A stretch of 64,000 nucleotides of DNA. Origin: Paraburkholderia unamae (GTDB lineage Bacteria > Pseudomonadota > Gammaproteobacteria > Burkholderiales > Burkholderiaceae). The position numbers and the translations under genes are program-made. Below are positions 21,508 through 33,502 of the stretch, piece by piece. The notes below the pieces were generated by a model. The model was not told the origin of the DNA, searched no databases, and worked only from the letters and a program-made list of their open reading frames with translations. The stretch spans positions 124,001 to 188,000 of the forward strand of contig NZ_QLSU01000007.1 of NCBI RefSeq assembly GCF_003268775.1, read 5' to 3'. Positions within the stretch are counted from its first letter, which is position 1; every line of letters starts with the position of its first letter.

Positions 21508-23052
21508 CGAAGTCGCGCCAACCGTCGACCCAAGCGATCGCACCGCCTGAACCTGCTGGCTGACCGCCTGAACCTGGTCGTCGACGTTCTGGATGGCAGC
21601 CAGCATCTGGTTGCTGGTCTGCTTGAGCGCCGCCTGCGTGGTCGCCGCGGTAGCGCCCATCGCCTGCGATACCTGACCGACGGTTGCCGCATCACTATCC
21701 GCCTGACCGTCCATCACATTGGTAATGCGACGCATCAGACCGGTTGAGCTGTTACCCACGGAGATCGTCAGACCCTCGTCCGCGACGGAGTTAAGGCCCA
21801 GCGCAACCGAGTTGAGAGTGGTAGCCTTAGCAGCATTCGGCGAGTTCCAGGTGCCGCCGATACCGCCGATGTACGGGTTGCCCGTCACGACGGCGTCATG
21901 CATTTGCTTCACGTTGACCGCGTCCGTGTTCGCCACACCCGCCGCCACGTTCGCCAACGTCACCGGCGTGCTCGAACCCACGCCACCCAGCGTCACAGTG
22001 GTCATCGACGTACCGTCGTAATGAACCGCCAACGGATCGGTGCCGCTACCGCCCACGTCCAGCGCAGCAAGCGCCTTGCCGACGCTGTTGTATGTCGTCC
22101 CGTTCTTGAGCACAAAGCTCGGTGTGCTGATCGAGCCGTTCGCGTTCACGGTTGTCGAGCCGCCCAGCGCGCTCGCCGTGCTCGAAGCGAGCCCATAGAG
22201 CTGCGAACCGTTAATGGCATCGATGCTGCCCGCGTTCACGGCACCCGCAGCCACGTTGGTCAGCGCGACCGGAACGTGCGATTTCCCAACGCCGCCGAGC
22301 GTGACCGCGTTATGCGCCGTTGAGTCGTACAGCACCGCGTCGATGCTGCCGCTGGCGTTCGTGATGCTGCCGTAAAGCGCGGTGAATGCATCGCCGGTGT
22401 TGAAGTAGACCTTTCCGCCGAGGTTGTACGTCGGCCCCGTAAACGAGCCCGTGCTCGTCATTGACGAACCGCTGCCAAACGCCTGAGCCACCGAGTTACC
22501 CAAGCCGTAGAGCTGCGAACCGTTGACCGCGTCCTGACTATAGGAATTGACCGCACCGTTGGCGAGAGCGATGATCTTGTTGCCGGTCAGGCTGGTCTGG
22601 TTCTCAAGGAAGATGCCGTTGCCCGCCCCAACGAGTACTGTTCCGCTAGTCGCGTTGAACGACATGTAGGTCTGGTTTCCAACTGCGGCCCCACTATAGG
22701 CGCGGTTTTGGTAACTGCCGTTGATCCACAAGCCGCCCCCGGCCGCATAGCAATCCCCGACGGCCTGGAGACCCATATTCGCAATGATGGACGTACCGTC
22801 GGTGGCACCGGCATGGCACTCCTCAATAGTCCCGCCTTCTTGGGCAGCGAATGCGGCAGGAGAAATTGCCCCCATGACCGCCAGCGCCATGGCCGAGCGG
22901 CCGAGATTCGTCCGCGTGAGTGCGCCGACCACCGCGTCGATGCCCAGACCTGCAGAGCCGCTTGCGCTCTTGCTACGTCCGCTCGCATTTTCCTGCACGG
23001 CAACCCACGTTTTCGTCGACTCGTTCCAGACCGAGCGATACACCTTATTCAT
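21508..23052 (-). pseudogene. TAA locus 1: signal peptide and N-terminal passenger fragment
   Basis: Minus-strand 5' half of a trimeric autotransporter, 515 codons. It opens with the extended signal peptide region MNKVYRSVWNESTKTWV followed by a hydrophobic core (about residues 50-72) ending AAFAAQ. The passenger has stalk units (DAVNGSQLYGLGNSV, VTLGGVGSSTPVTLANVAAG) and a predicted coiled coil near the end (QMLAAIQNVDDQVQAVSQQV). Translation now runs past 21508 into out-of-context sequence and stops at 21457, giving a secreted-type chain with no anchor. ATG 23052 has AAGGAT upstream. Confidence 0.9.
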
Positions 23053-24214
23053 TTGCAATCCTTAATTATTTGTCAAGATCCACAAAATTCGACGGGTCTT
23101 GCCATCCCGCCAGAAACCGCACTCAAACCAGCGCGAACTCTTTCGTCTACGAGCGGCCCACTGCGAAACGTCCACCGACGCCTCGTAGCCCCAACCGGAC
23201 CAGCACATTGAGATTGCCGCTGGAACCACCCCCGTTTTTGCGGCCACAGCAAGCTTGCCGTGCGACAAGGAAGATTCCTGTGGATGCGTTCCCTATCGAT
23301 CCATATGTCCTGTTCATTCGTTGCCCCGTTCAAGAAGGAATATCAACCGAGTCGCCCGCGTCTATACGGCATTAACGCGCCGTCATCGGATGAGCGACAT
23401 AAACCAAAGACGATATTCACGAATACCCTGCTGGCGGACCTCAAAAATTTCCACCCATCGCGCAAAAGTGCACTTACTCAGAATAAAGTTAGCTATTTCT
23501 GACAGAATTTAGGGGTCCGTACGCAGTAACAGTTGCGACTTTATGGACTTGAATTCGTAAGGAACATAAGAGAACTCTTAAAGAAAAATATCTCGGAGAA
23601 CGGGATAGATTTGACCGCGAATCACACTGACACGGCGTCCCAGGCTAGTCAGATCAAGCTGGCAGGATTCCAAAAAGTCAATTTAAATTTTCAGGAGTGT
23701 AAGGTTGATTTTTCTTAAATCGATAGCTTAAAGCAGTCATTTATTACGCTTAAGGTCGCCATTTATTACAATAAACATTACAAAAACCTACACGAATTAG
23801 GAATAAATCTCATTAACCATCGTCGGATGCAGTAAATATCGGTAGATTGGTCAAATAAATCCGTTGCGCGGATTTACCACGTCAATACCGCTCACGTCGC
23901 AAGACTCGTCGCACGACCGGATACTGAGACGCTCCCTTTCCACCGCGGCGCCGTTGCATCGCGACAACACATATCATCCTGGGCGGCTTTGAGACTTGTC
24001 CTATATGACTGGCTCAATCCGACGCATAGACTTCGGTATGTCGGGAAACGCTGACATACACTTCACCTCACACGAGGCCAATCGGGCGTCACGCAGACTT
24101 CGCCAGCATCGAGCCAATTGCGCGCGCTTATGCGCCGGCCACGCACCAGCCACGCCTCCTTCGTTTCCCGTTGCGCAAGCCTCACGGCTTCGTCGTCACA
24201 CCCAAGGAAACGCC
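23053..24214. other. Long AT-rich region between TAA locus 1 and DUF4440-like gene
   Basis: 1162 bp without a convincing gene. The part from about 23440 to 23880 is clearly A+T-rich compared with the rest of the window. It contains a 10-bp direct repeat CATTTATTAC at 23738-23747 and 23760-23769 (22-bp period) and the motif TTTCTTAAAT at 23711-23720. Immediately before the adhesin start, AAGGATTGCAAATG is shared in form with TAA locus 2. Probably holds divergent promoters for the adhesin and the DUF4440-like gene; open frames here lack ribosome sites. Confidence 0.6.
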
Positions 24215-24667
24215 ATGAAACGCATGTTCATCATCGCGGCCGCCAGCGTCCTGGCCACGGCCGCCTATGCTTCGGCCACGCCGAACGCGAGCAGTCCCAT
24301 CTCTGAAAAGCTCCAGCTCGAACTGCTGGAGCACCAGTGGACCCAAGCCGCATCCGCAGGCGACCGCCCGGTGCTCAACGACTTGCTGGACGATAAGTTC
24401 ATCGAAATATTTCCCGGCAACGTCCGGCGCAACAAGAACGACCTGCTGGCCGCTCCCGCGCTGCCGGCCGGCGGTTCACAGGTGCTGGAGGATGTGCGCG
24501 TGCAGGTGCTGGACGACGTCGCGGTCGTGACCGGCATCAACCGGTTCACGCCGGCGGCGGGCTACAAGGCGGTGGAGTATCGCTTCACCGACGTGTTCGT
24601 GAAGCGCGAGGACGGCTGGCGCGTTGCGGCGGCACGCATGCGCCGCAAGGAAGCGAGCAGCGCTTGA
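24215..24667 (+). CDS. Secreted DUF4440/SnoaL-like protein
   Basis: A 150-residue protein with a signal peptide (MKRMFIIAAASVLATAAYAS). The mature part has the NTF2-like DUF4440 pattern: an N-terminal helix LELLEHQWTQAASAGDRPVLNDLLDDKFIEI (residues about 34-64), central VLDDVAVVTGINRFT and a C-terminal YRFTDVFVKREDGWRVAAARM strand pair. Probably periplasmic; function unknown. AAGGAAA ribosome site before ATG 24215. It diverges from TAA locus 1 and has a clear paralogue (62098-62526) beside TAA locus 2, so it may belong to the adhesin modules. Confidence 0.8.
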   Translation: MKRMFIIAAASVLATAAYASATPNASSPISEKLQLELLEHQWTQAASAGDRPVLNDLLDDKFIEIFPGNVRRNKNDLLAAPALPAGGSQVLEDVRVQVLDDVAVVTGINRFTPAAGYKAVEYRFTDVFVKREDGWRVAAARMRRKEASSA

Positions 24668-24697
24668 TCTGCCCGCGGGGAAGTGAGGAAGGGAGCG

Positions 24698-25120
24698 TCA
24701 GAAAGGCTTGATGACGGCAAGCGCCACCGCAGCGAGCATGCCGAGCACCGGCAGTTCGTTGAACATGCGATACCACTTGTCCGAGCGCCGGTTCTCGCCG
24801 CGCTCGAAAGTCTTGAGCAGGCGTCCGCAGTAAGCGTGGTACGCGATGAGCAGCACCACCACGGCCACTTTCGCGTGGATCCAGCCCTGCCCCCGCCCGA
24901 TGCCCACCACGAGCCACAGCCAAAGCCCGCAAAGCAGCGCGGGAACAGCGATCATCGTCATGAAGCGATAGAGCTTGCGCGCCATGATAAGCAGGCGCTT
25001 GACGGCCGCGGGCTCGGTTTCCATCGCGAGGTTCACGAAGATGCGCGGCAGGTAAAAGAGGCCCGCGAACCAGGAGGCGATCAGCACGATGTGAAATGTC
25101 TTGACCCAAAGCATCGACAT
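24698..25120 (-). CDS. hemJ: HemJ-type protoporphyrinogen oxidase / CopD-like membrane protein
   Basis: A 140-residue integral membrane protein with four hydrophobic spans. It matches the HemJ (UPF0093) family by the N terminus KTFHIVLIASWFAGLFYLPR, which carries the conserved heme-ligand histidine, and by WIHAKVAVVVLLIAYHAYCG and the final AV-KPF. HemJ oxidises protoporphyrinogen IX in heme synthesis in many beta-proteobacteria. ATG 25120 or the in-frame ATG at 25114 may be used. It is 74 bp downstream of proA on the same strand. Confidence 0.85.
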   Translation of the reverse strand: MSMLWVKTFHIVLIASWFAGLFYLPRIFVNLAMETEPAAVKRLLIMARKLYRFMTMIAVPALLCGLWLWLVVGIGRGQGWIHAKVAVVVLLIAYHAYCGRLLKTFERGENRRSDKWYRMFNELPVLGMLAAVALAVIKPF

Positions 25121-25194
25121 CTTTTTTCTTCTTCGTGAGCGATTGAACAGTCAGGCGACGCGCTGCGACACGCGCCGCCGCCGGTGCCGCGCGA

Positions 25195-26466
25195 TTACTG
25201 ACGGCCTTCGCCGTGGCCCAGCACCACGTATTTGAGCGAGGTCAGCCCTTCCAGGCCAACCGGGCCGCGTGCATGCAGCTTGTCGTTCGAAATGCCGATC
25301 TCGGCGCCGAGGCCGAACTCGAAGCCGTCGGCGAAACGCGTCGAGGCGTTCACCATCACGCTGGCCGAGTCCACTTCGCGCAGGAAGCGCATGGCGCGGT
25401 CGTGGTCTTCGGTCACGATCGCGTCGGTGTGGTGCGAGCCGTAGTGGTTGATGTGCTCGACTGCGTCGTCGAGCGTGTCGACCACCTTCACCGCCAGCAC
25501 GGGCGCGAGGTACTCGGTGCGCCAATCTTCTTCGGTAGCGTCCACGAGCGGGCCGACGCCGGCTTCCGCGAGAATCGCGCGTGCGGCTGCATCCACGCGC
25601 AGTTCCACTTCCTTTTCGCGATACAGACGGCCAAGCGGCGGCAGCACGTCATGCGCAATGCCGCGCGCGACGAGCAGCGTCTCCATCGTGTTGCAGGTGC
25701 CGTAGCGATGCGTTTTCGCGTTGTCGCACACGCTCAGCGCCTTCGCGAGGTCGGCGCGGTCGTCCACGTACACGTGGCAAATGCCGTCCAGGTGCTTGAT
25801 CATCGGCACGCGCGCCTCGGCCATCAGGCGCTCGATCAGGCTCTTGCCGCCGCGCGGCACGATCACGTCCACGAATTCCGTCATGGTGATGAGCTTGCCC
25901 ACCGCCGCACGGTCAGCCGTCTCGACCACCTGCACCGCGTCTTGCGGCAGCCCCGCCGCCGCGAGCCCTTCGCCGATCAGCTTCGCGAGCGCCGTGTTGC
26001 ATTCGAGCGCCTCGGAACCGCCGCGCAGGATGGTGGCGTTGCCCGATTTCAGGCACAGCGCCGCCGCGTCGATCGTCACGTTCGGGCGCGACTCGTAGAT
26101 GATGCCGATCACGCCGAGCGGCACGCGCATCTGCCCCACCTGAATGCCGCTCGGGCGGAACTTGAGGTTGCCGATCTCGCCGATAGGGTCCGCCAGCGCG
26201 GCCACCTGGCGCAGGCCTTCGACCATCGTCTTCAGCGCCTTGTCCGAGAGCGTGAGGCGGTCGATGAAGGCCGCGTCGTGGCCCTTCTCCTTCGCGCGCG
26301 CGAGATCGCGGGCGTTCGCCTCCTTGAGCTGCTGCGCGTCGCGCTCGATGGCTTGCGCCACCGCGTCGAGCGCCGCGTTCTTCGCGGCCGTCGAGGCCCG
26401 GGCCATCGCGCGCGAAGCCTTGCGGGCGCGGCGGCCGAGATCGGTCATGTACTGGTCGATATCCAT
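25195..26466 (-). CDS. proA: Gamma-glutamyl phosphate reductase
   Basis: A 423-residue aldehyde dehydrogenase-superfamily enzyme reducing gamma-glutamyl phosphate to the semialdehyde in proline synthesis. The catalytic cysteine is in [11 protein letters not shown], cofactor-binding motifs are [15 protein letters not shown] and ILRGGSEA, and [14 protein letters not shown] is characteristic. Length fits E. coli ProA (417 aa). ATG 26466 has only a weak ribosome site. It is downstream of holA. Confidence 0.96.
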   Translation of the reverse strand: MDIDQYMTDLGRRARKASRAMARASTAAKNAALDAVAQAIERDAQQLKEANARDLARAKEKGHDAAFIDRLTLSDKALKTMVEGLRQVAALADPIGEIGNLKFRPSGIQVGQMRVPLGVIGIIYESRPNVTIDAAALCLKSGNATILRGGSEALECNTALAKLIGEGLAAAGLPQDAVQVVETADRAAVGKLITMTEFVDVIVPRGGKSLIERLMAEARVPMIKHLDGICHVYVDDRADLAKALSVCDNAKTHRYGTCNTMETLLVARGIAHDVLPPLGRLYREKEVELRVDAAARAILAEAGVGPLVDATEEDWRTEYLAPVLAVKVVDTLDDAVEHINHYGSHHTDAIVTEDHDRAMRFLREVDSASVMVNASTRFADGFEFGLGAEIGISNDKLHARGPVGLEGLTSLKYVVLGHGEGRQ

Positions 26467-26653
26467 GGTGTTTTCTGTAGTGCGGCGCGCCAGTCGCAGT
26501 CAGCGGGATGCGGGCGAGCGGTTCGATTCAATGCGGTTCAAGCCGATTTTAAGGCCAGCCGCCTGGGTTTGCTGGGCGTGGCCGGAAAGCCCGGGAGGCG
26601 CAGCGGGCGTCAAGCAGGTGCCGTAGCGCCAGTTGGGGCGAGCGTCGAACGCT

Positions 26654-27856
26654 TCAGCCCGGGCGGCGCGACGGCCCTGCGGTGCGTGGTCGGGCCGCCG
26701 CCGCAGCGGCGGCTGCCGCCGCGGCCGGGCTGGCCGGCTGGGCGCGCCCCGGCGCAGCAGCACCACGCGCGCCGCCGGCGGCGCGCGCCTGCGTCGCACC
26801 GTCGCGGGGCGCGGCCACCAGCATCGCCAGTTCGAAGAGGCCGTCCCAGGCGTCGGGCGGCAGCGCGTTGCGCCAGTCGGCGCGCGATTGTCCGGAAAGC
26901 CCCTTCACCTGGCGATCGAGGCGCGCGGCGAGCGCGAGGCCGCGTTCGAGCGTCGCTTCGGTCAGGCGCGAGAGCGCGGGCCCGATGAGCCGCTCGCGCG
27001 GCCCCCACACACGGTTCTCGCGCAGCAGCATGGCAAGCGGCTTGCCCGCCGCCACGCCGCGCTTGATGCGCAGCAGCGTGCGGATTTCCTCCACCACGGC
27101 CCACAACACGAGCACCGAGGCCTCGCCTTCGCCGCGCAGCCCGTCGAGCATGCGGGAGAGGCGGCCCACGTCGCCGGTGAGCATCGCTTCGTTGAGCTTG
27201 AATACGTCGTAACGCGCGACGTTGAGCACGGCGTCGTGAATCTGCTCGAAATTCAGCACGCCTTGCGGATAGAGCAGCCCGAGCTTCTGGATTTCCTGAT
27301 GCGCCGCCAGCAGGTTGCCTTCCACGCGCTCCGCCACGAATTGCAGCGCGCGCCGGCCGTCCTCGCCGGGCGCCACGCGCTGGCCTTGCAGCGCAAGACG
27401 CTGGCCGATCCAGTTCGGCAACGCGGCGCGTTCCACGGGATCGACCTTCAGCGCGACGCCGCTTTCGGCCAGCGCCGAGAACCACGCGGACTTCTGCGTG
27501 GCCGCATCGAGCCGCGGCAGCGTGACGAGCATCAGCACGTCGGGATTCGAGGCGGCGGCGAGGGTCTTGAGCGCGTCCGCGCCTTCCTTGCCGGGCTTGC
27601 CCGAGGGAATGCGCAATTCGACCAGTTGGCGATCGCCGAACAGCGACATCGACTGGCTCGCGCCCAGCAGCGAACTCCAGTCGAAGCCGCGCTCGACCGT
27701 GAACACCGAGCGGTCGGTGAAGCCTGCCGCGCGTGCGGCCGCGCGGATGCGGTCGCACGCCTCCTGGGCGAGCAGGTGCTCGTCGCCATAGACGACGTAC
27801 AGGCCGGCCAGGCCTTTCGCGAGGTGCGGTTCGAGTGCGTCGGGTCGCAGTTGCAT
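26654..27856 (-). CDS. holA: DNA polymerase III delta subunit
   Basis: A 400-residue clamp-loader subunit that opens the beta clamp. It has the HolA N-terminal domain (YVVYGDEHLLAQEACDRIR) and the central VEGNLLAAHQEIQKLGLLY helix. The core ends near residue 345; the last 50 residues form an unusual Ala/Gly/Pro/Arg-rich tail including a run of 11 alanines. ATG 27856 gives the family start. Downstream of lptE by 41 bp, as in most proteobacteria. Confidence 0.93.
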   Translation of the reverse strand: MQLRPDALEPHLAKGLAGLYVVYGDEHLLAQEACDRIRAAARAAGFTDRSVFTVERGFDWSSLLGASQSMSLFGDRQLVELRIPSGKPGKEGADALKTLAAASNPDVLMLVTLPRLDAATQKSAWFSALAESGVALKVDPVERAALPNWIGQRLALQGQRVAPGEDGRRALQFVAERVEGNLLAAHQEIQKLGLLYPQGVLNFEQIHDAVLNVARYDVFKLNEAMLTGDVGRLSRMLDGLRGEGEASVLVLWAVVEEIRTLLRIKRGVAAGKPLAMLLRENRVWGPRERLIGPALSRLTEATLERGLALAARLDRQVKGLSGQSRADWRNALPPDAWDGLFELAMLVAAPRDGATQARAAGGARGAAAPGRAQPASPAAAAAAAAAAARPRTAGPSRRPG

Positions 27857-27897
27857 GAATCGGTCGGAGATCGCTCAGGAAGTGGACACGGCGCGCA

Positions 27898-28461
27898 TCA
27901 GAGCGGCGGCGGCGGCAGCGGCGCGCGCGGCGACACACCCGGCACGACCTGATCCGGCGTCGGGTTCAGCGTCTTCAGCACGGCAAGACGCCGCATGAGC
28001 TGGTCGACGGCATCGTTTTGCATGTCCGTGAACAGCAGTTCGGCTTCTTGCGACTTCGCGGTCGAGAACTGGTCGCTATAGGTCATGGCGCGGTTCAGTG
28101 CGATCGTGCTCGGCTGGATCAGCACGGTGCCGTCCTTGCCCACCAGCGTGTAGTTCAGCCAGTAGTTGATCTGGTATTCCTCGACGGAGCCGAACGAGTT
28201 GAGCGTGAGCGTGCTGAAGTTGCGCGTTTCGGTCACGTGCAACACGGCGTCGGCATTGGCCGTCGATTCGACCACCACCGAGTCGCTACCGCCCTCGACC
28301 ATGCGCGTGAGGCGCCCATTGAACGACGGCGGCGCGCCGACGACGGCGAGACGCTTGAACGCGAAGTTATGCTCGCCGCGCAGCTGGAAGCCGCACGCCG
28401 AGAGGGCCAGCGCACCGCCGGCCACGAGCGGGAACAGCCTGAGGAACGATCTGCGAATCAC
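27898..28461 (-). CDS. lptE: LPS-assembly lipoprotein LptE
   Basis: A 187-residue outer-membrane lipoprotein that plugs the LptD barrel. The signal peptide ends in the lipobox ALSAC (Cys near residue 23), followed by GFQLRGEHNFAFKRLAV, the typical LptE start. The last 25 residues are Pro-rich (SPRAPLPPPPL). The start is GTG 28461, with GGGAG 5 nt upstream. Between leuS and holA, the conserved order. Confidence 0.93.
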   Translation of the reverse strand: MIRRSFLRLFPLVAGGALALSACGFQLRGEHNFAFKRLAVVGAPPSFNGRLTRMVEGGSDSVVVESTANADAVLHVTETRNFSTLTLNSFGSVEEYQINYWLNYTLVGKDGTVLIQPSTIALNRAMTYSDQFSTAKSQEAELLFTDMQNDAVDQLMRRLAVLKTLNPTPDQVVPGVSPRAPLPPPPL

Positions 28462-28558
28462 ATGGACTCCCTGGGTTCGCGACAGAGTCGCCGGTGCCGG
28501 CTCGAGCGGCGCGGCGCGTTAGATGCGCGCAGCGCCGCCAGCATGGCCTTGATTGCGC

Positions 28559-31739
<3,181 letters not shown>

Positions 31740-31751
31740 GCGCGGTGCCTC

Positions 31752-32480
31752 CTACGACTCGGCCCGCGCGCCTTCGCGCAGCGCGCCGTGCCCGCCTTCG
31801 CGCCGCAGCGGCGCGCCTTCCGGCGCACTGGCGTAAGCGTGCAGATCGTGCGCGAAGCCGTCGAGATCGTCGCAAAGCTGGCGCACGAGGCGACCCAGGA
31901 TGTTATAGGCGAGCACCGCCGGAATCGCGACGACGAGGCCGAAGGCCGTCATGATGAGCGCCTCGCCCACCGGGCCGGCCACGTTCTCGATCATCGCCTG
32001 GCCGCTCGCGGCAATGCTGCCGAGCGCGTGATAGATGCCCCAGACAGTACCGAGCAGGCCCACGAACGGCGCCGTGCTGCCCACGGACGCGAGCAGCACC
32101 TGGCCGAATTCGAGCCGCCGCTGCGACGCCTGAAGCGCGCCGCGCAACGCCCGCAGCACGCGCTCGCCGCGGTCCACGCGGGCGAGCATCACGCCGTGCG
32201 TATCGGCTTCCTCGACGGCAAGCGCCGCCTGGGCGAGCGGCAGGAACACCCGCTCGCGATCGACGCCGCGCATGGCGGCCACGCCATCGGCGAGCGTGCG
32301 CGCCTGCCAGAAACGGGCGATGGCGCGCGGCCCCTGGCGCTTCGCGCGCAGCAGGACCCAGCTCTTCACGATGAGGAAGCACCAGCTCGCAATGGACATG
32401 GCGAGCAACACCCACGCCACCGCGTGGGTAACCGCGTCGCCGGTTTGCAGATAGTGAATGACCCCGGAACTCGCCGCCAT
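31752..32480 (-). CDS. exbB: MotA/TolQ/ExbB proton channel protein
   Basis: A 242-residue inner-membrane protein with three hydrophobic spans (about residues 18-40, 125-150, 165-195). The family signature is STAPFVGLLGTVWGIYHAL near residue 130, followed by GEALIMTAFGLVVAIPAVLAYN. Stator partner of the ExbD protein just downstream. It starts 53 bp after dapB on the same strand, with ATG 32480. Confidence 0.9.
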   Translation of the reverse strand: MAASSGVIHYLQTGDAVTHAVAWVLLAMSIASWCFLIVKSWVLLRAKRQGPRAIARFWQARTLADGVAAMRGVDRERVFLPLAQAALAVEEADTHGVMLARVDRGERVLRALRGALQASQRRLEFGQVLLASVGSTAPFVGLLGTVWGIYHALGSIAASGQAMIENVAGPVGEALIMTAFGLVVAIPAVLAYNILGRLVRQLCDDLDGFAHDLHAYASAPEGAPLRREGGHGALREGARAES

Positions 32481-32533
32481 CGGACCTCGCTCACTGTCTG
32501 TCCGGCGCACGCACCGGACGGTAAGGGAAACGC

Positions 32534-33331
32534 TCAGCGCAGGCCGAGCACGTCCTGCATATCGTACAGGCCGTTGGCCTTGTCTTGCAGAAAGCGCGCG
32601 GCGCGCACGCTGCCTTGCGCGTACGAAAGGCGGCTCGAGGACTTGTGCGTGATCTCGATGCGCTCGCCAATGCCCGCGAACAGCACCGTATGATCGCCGA
32701 CGATGTCGCCGCCGCGAATCGCCGAAAACCCGATCGTCGAGGGGTCGCGCTCGCCCGTCACGCCTTCGCGGCCGTACACGGCGCATTCGTCGAGGTCGCG
32801 GCCGAGCGCGCGCGCCACGGCTTCGCCCATCGCAAGCGCGGTGCCCGAGGGGGCGTCGACCTTGTGGCGATGGTGCGCCTCGATGATCTCGATGTCATAG
32901 CCGGTCTCGAAAAAGCGCGCCGCGTATTCGAGCAGCTTGAGCGTGACGTTCACGCCCACGCTCATGTTCGCCGCGAACACGACGCCGACCTTTTGCGCGG
33001 CCGCGCCAAGCTGCGCCTTTTGCTGGGCGTCGAAGCCGGTGGTGCCGATCACCATCTTCACGCCGTGGCGCTGCGCCGCCTCGAGGTGCGCGAGCGTGCC
33101 CTCGGGGCGCGTGAAGTCGATCAGGCAGTCGCTTTGCGCGAAAACCTGCTCGATGTCGTCGGTGATGCGCACGCCGGTGTTCTTGCCGAGGAACGCGCCC
33201 GCGTCCTGGCCGATGGCGGCCGAACCCTTGCGCACGAGCGCGCCCGAAAGCGTGACATCGGGAGAATTGAGGACGGTTTCGATCAGCATGCGGCCCATGC
33301 GGCCCGATGCACCGGCGATTGCGATTTTCAT
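32534..33331 (-). CDS. dapB: 4-Hydroxy-tetrahydrodipicolinate reductase
   Basis: A 265-residue reductase of the lysine/diaminopimelate pathway. The nucleotide-binding motif is [12 protein letters not shown] at residues 4-15 and the catalytic signature is [15 protein letters not shown] near residue 155. Length fits the family (273 aa in E. coli). ATG 33331 gives the family start MKIAIAG. Between bamE and exbB on the minus strand. Confidence 0.96.
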   Translation of the reverse strand: MKIAIAGASGRMGRMLIETVLNSPDVTLSGALVRKGSAAIGQDAGAFLGKNTGVRITDDIEQVFAQSDCLIDFTRPEGTLAHLEAAQRHGVKMVIGTTGFDAQQKAQLGAAAQKVGVVFAANMSVGVNVTLKLLEYAARFFETGYDIEIIEAHHRHKVDAPSGTALAMGEAVARALGRDLDECAVYGREGVTGERDPSTIGFSAIRGGDIVGDHTVLFAGIGERIEITHKSSSRLSYAQGSVRAARFLQDKANGLYDMQDVLGLR

Positions 33332-33502
33332 GAGTCTTCCTGCCAAGGTGTCGCCAGCGGCACTACGCAGCGCCGCCGCCAAATGAACGCGGCGGCCGGT
33401 AGTGACACCCGGCCGCCGGCTGGATGCGTGGCGCGCCGCGCGCACCACGCCCTGATTGTGCAACGGCTGCTGCCAGCCGGGTCGGTACCGTGCGGTTGCC
33501 GA

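Larger units (their letters stand above)
19534..23052 (-). other. Reconstructed trimeric autotransporter gene with inverted middle
   Basis: Taken as 23052-21508 (minus), 20127-21507 (plus) and 20126-19534 (minus), the three pieces total 3519 nt, which is 1173 codons with a single terminal stop: an adhesin of 1172 residues with extended signal peptide, two head regions, stalk repeats and YadA anchor. The breakpoints carry TTCG at 20123-20126 and its inverse CGAA at 21508-21511. Flipping 20123-21511 gives junction peptides [13 protein letters not shown] and LTNVANLNQQIQ. No recombinase gene lies in the window. Alternatives are a fixed inversion or an assembly error. Confidence 0.8.

Noticed and set aside
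23072..23077. TTGACA hexamer on the minus strand before TAA locus 1
   Set aside because: A -10 at the normal distance would fall on the start codon, so it is not a usable -35 for this gene.
23533..23718. 61-codon open frame in the AT-rich leader of TAA locus 1
   Set aside because: Non-ATG start, no ribosome site, no recognisable pattern; likely chance in AT-rich DNA.
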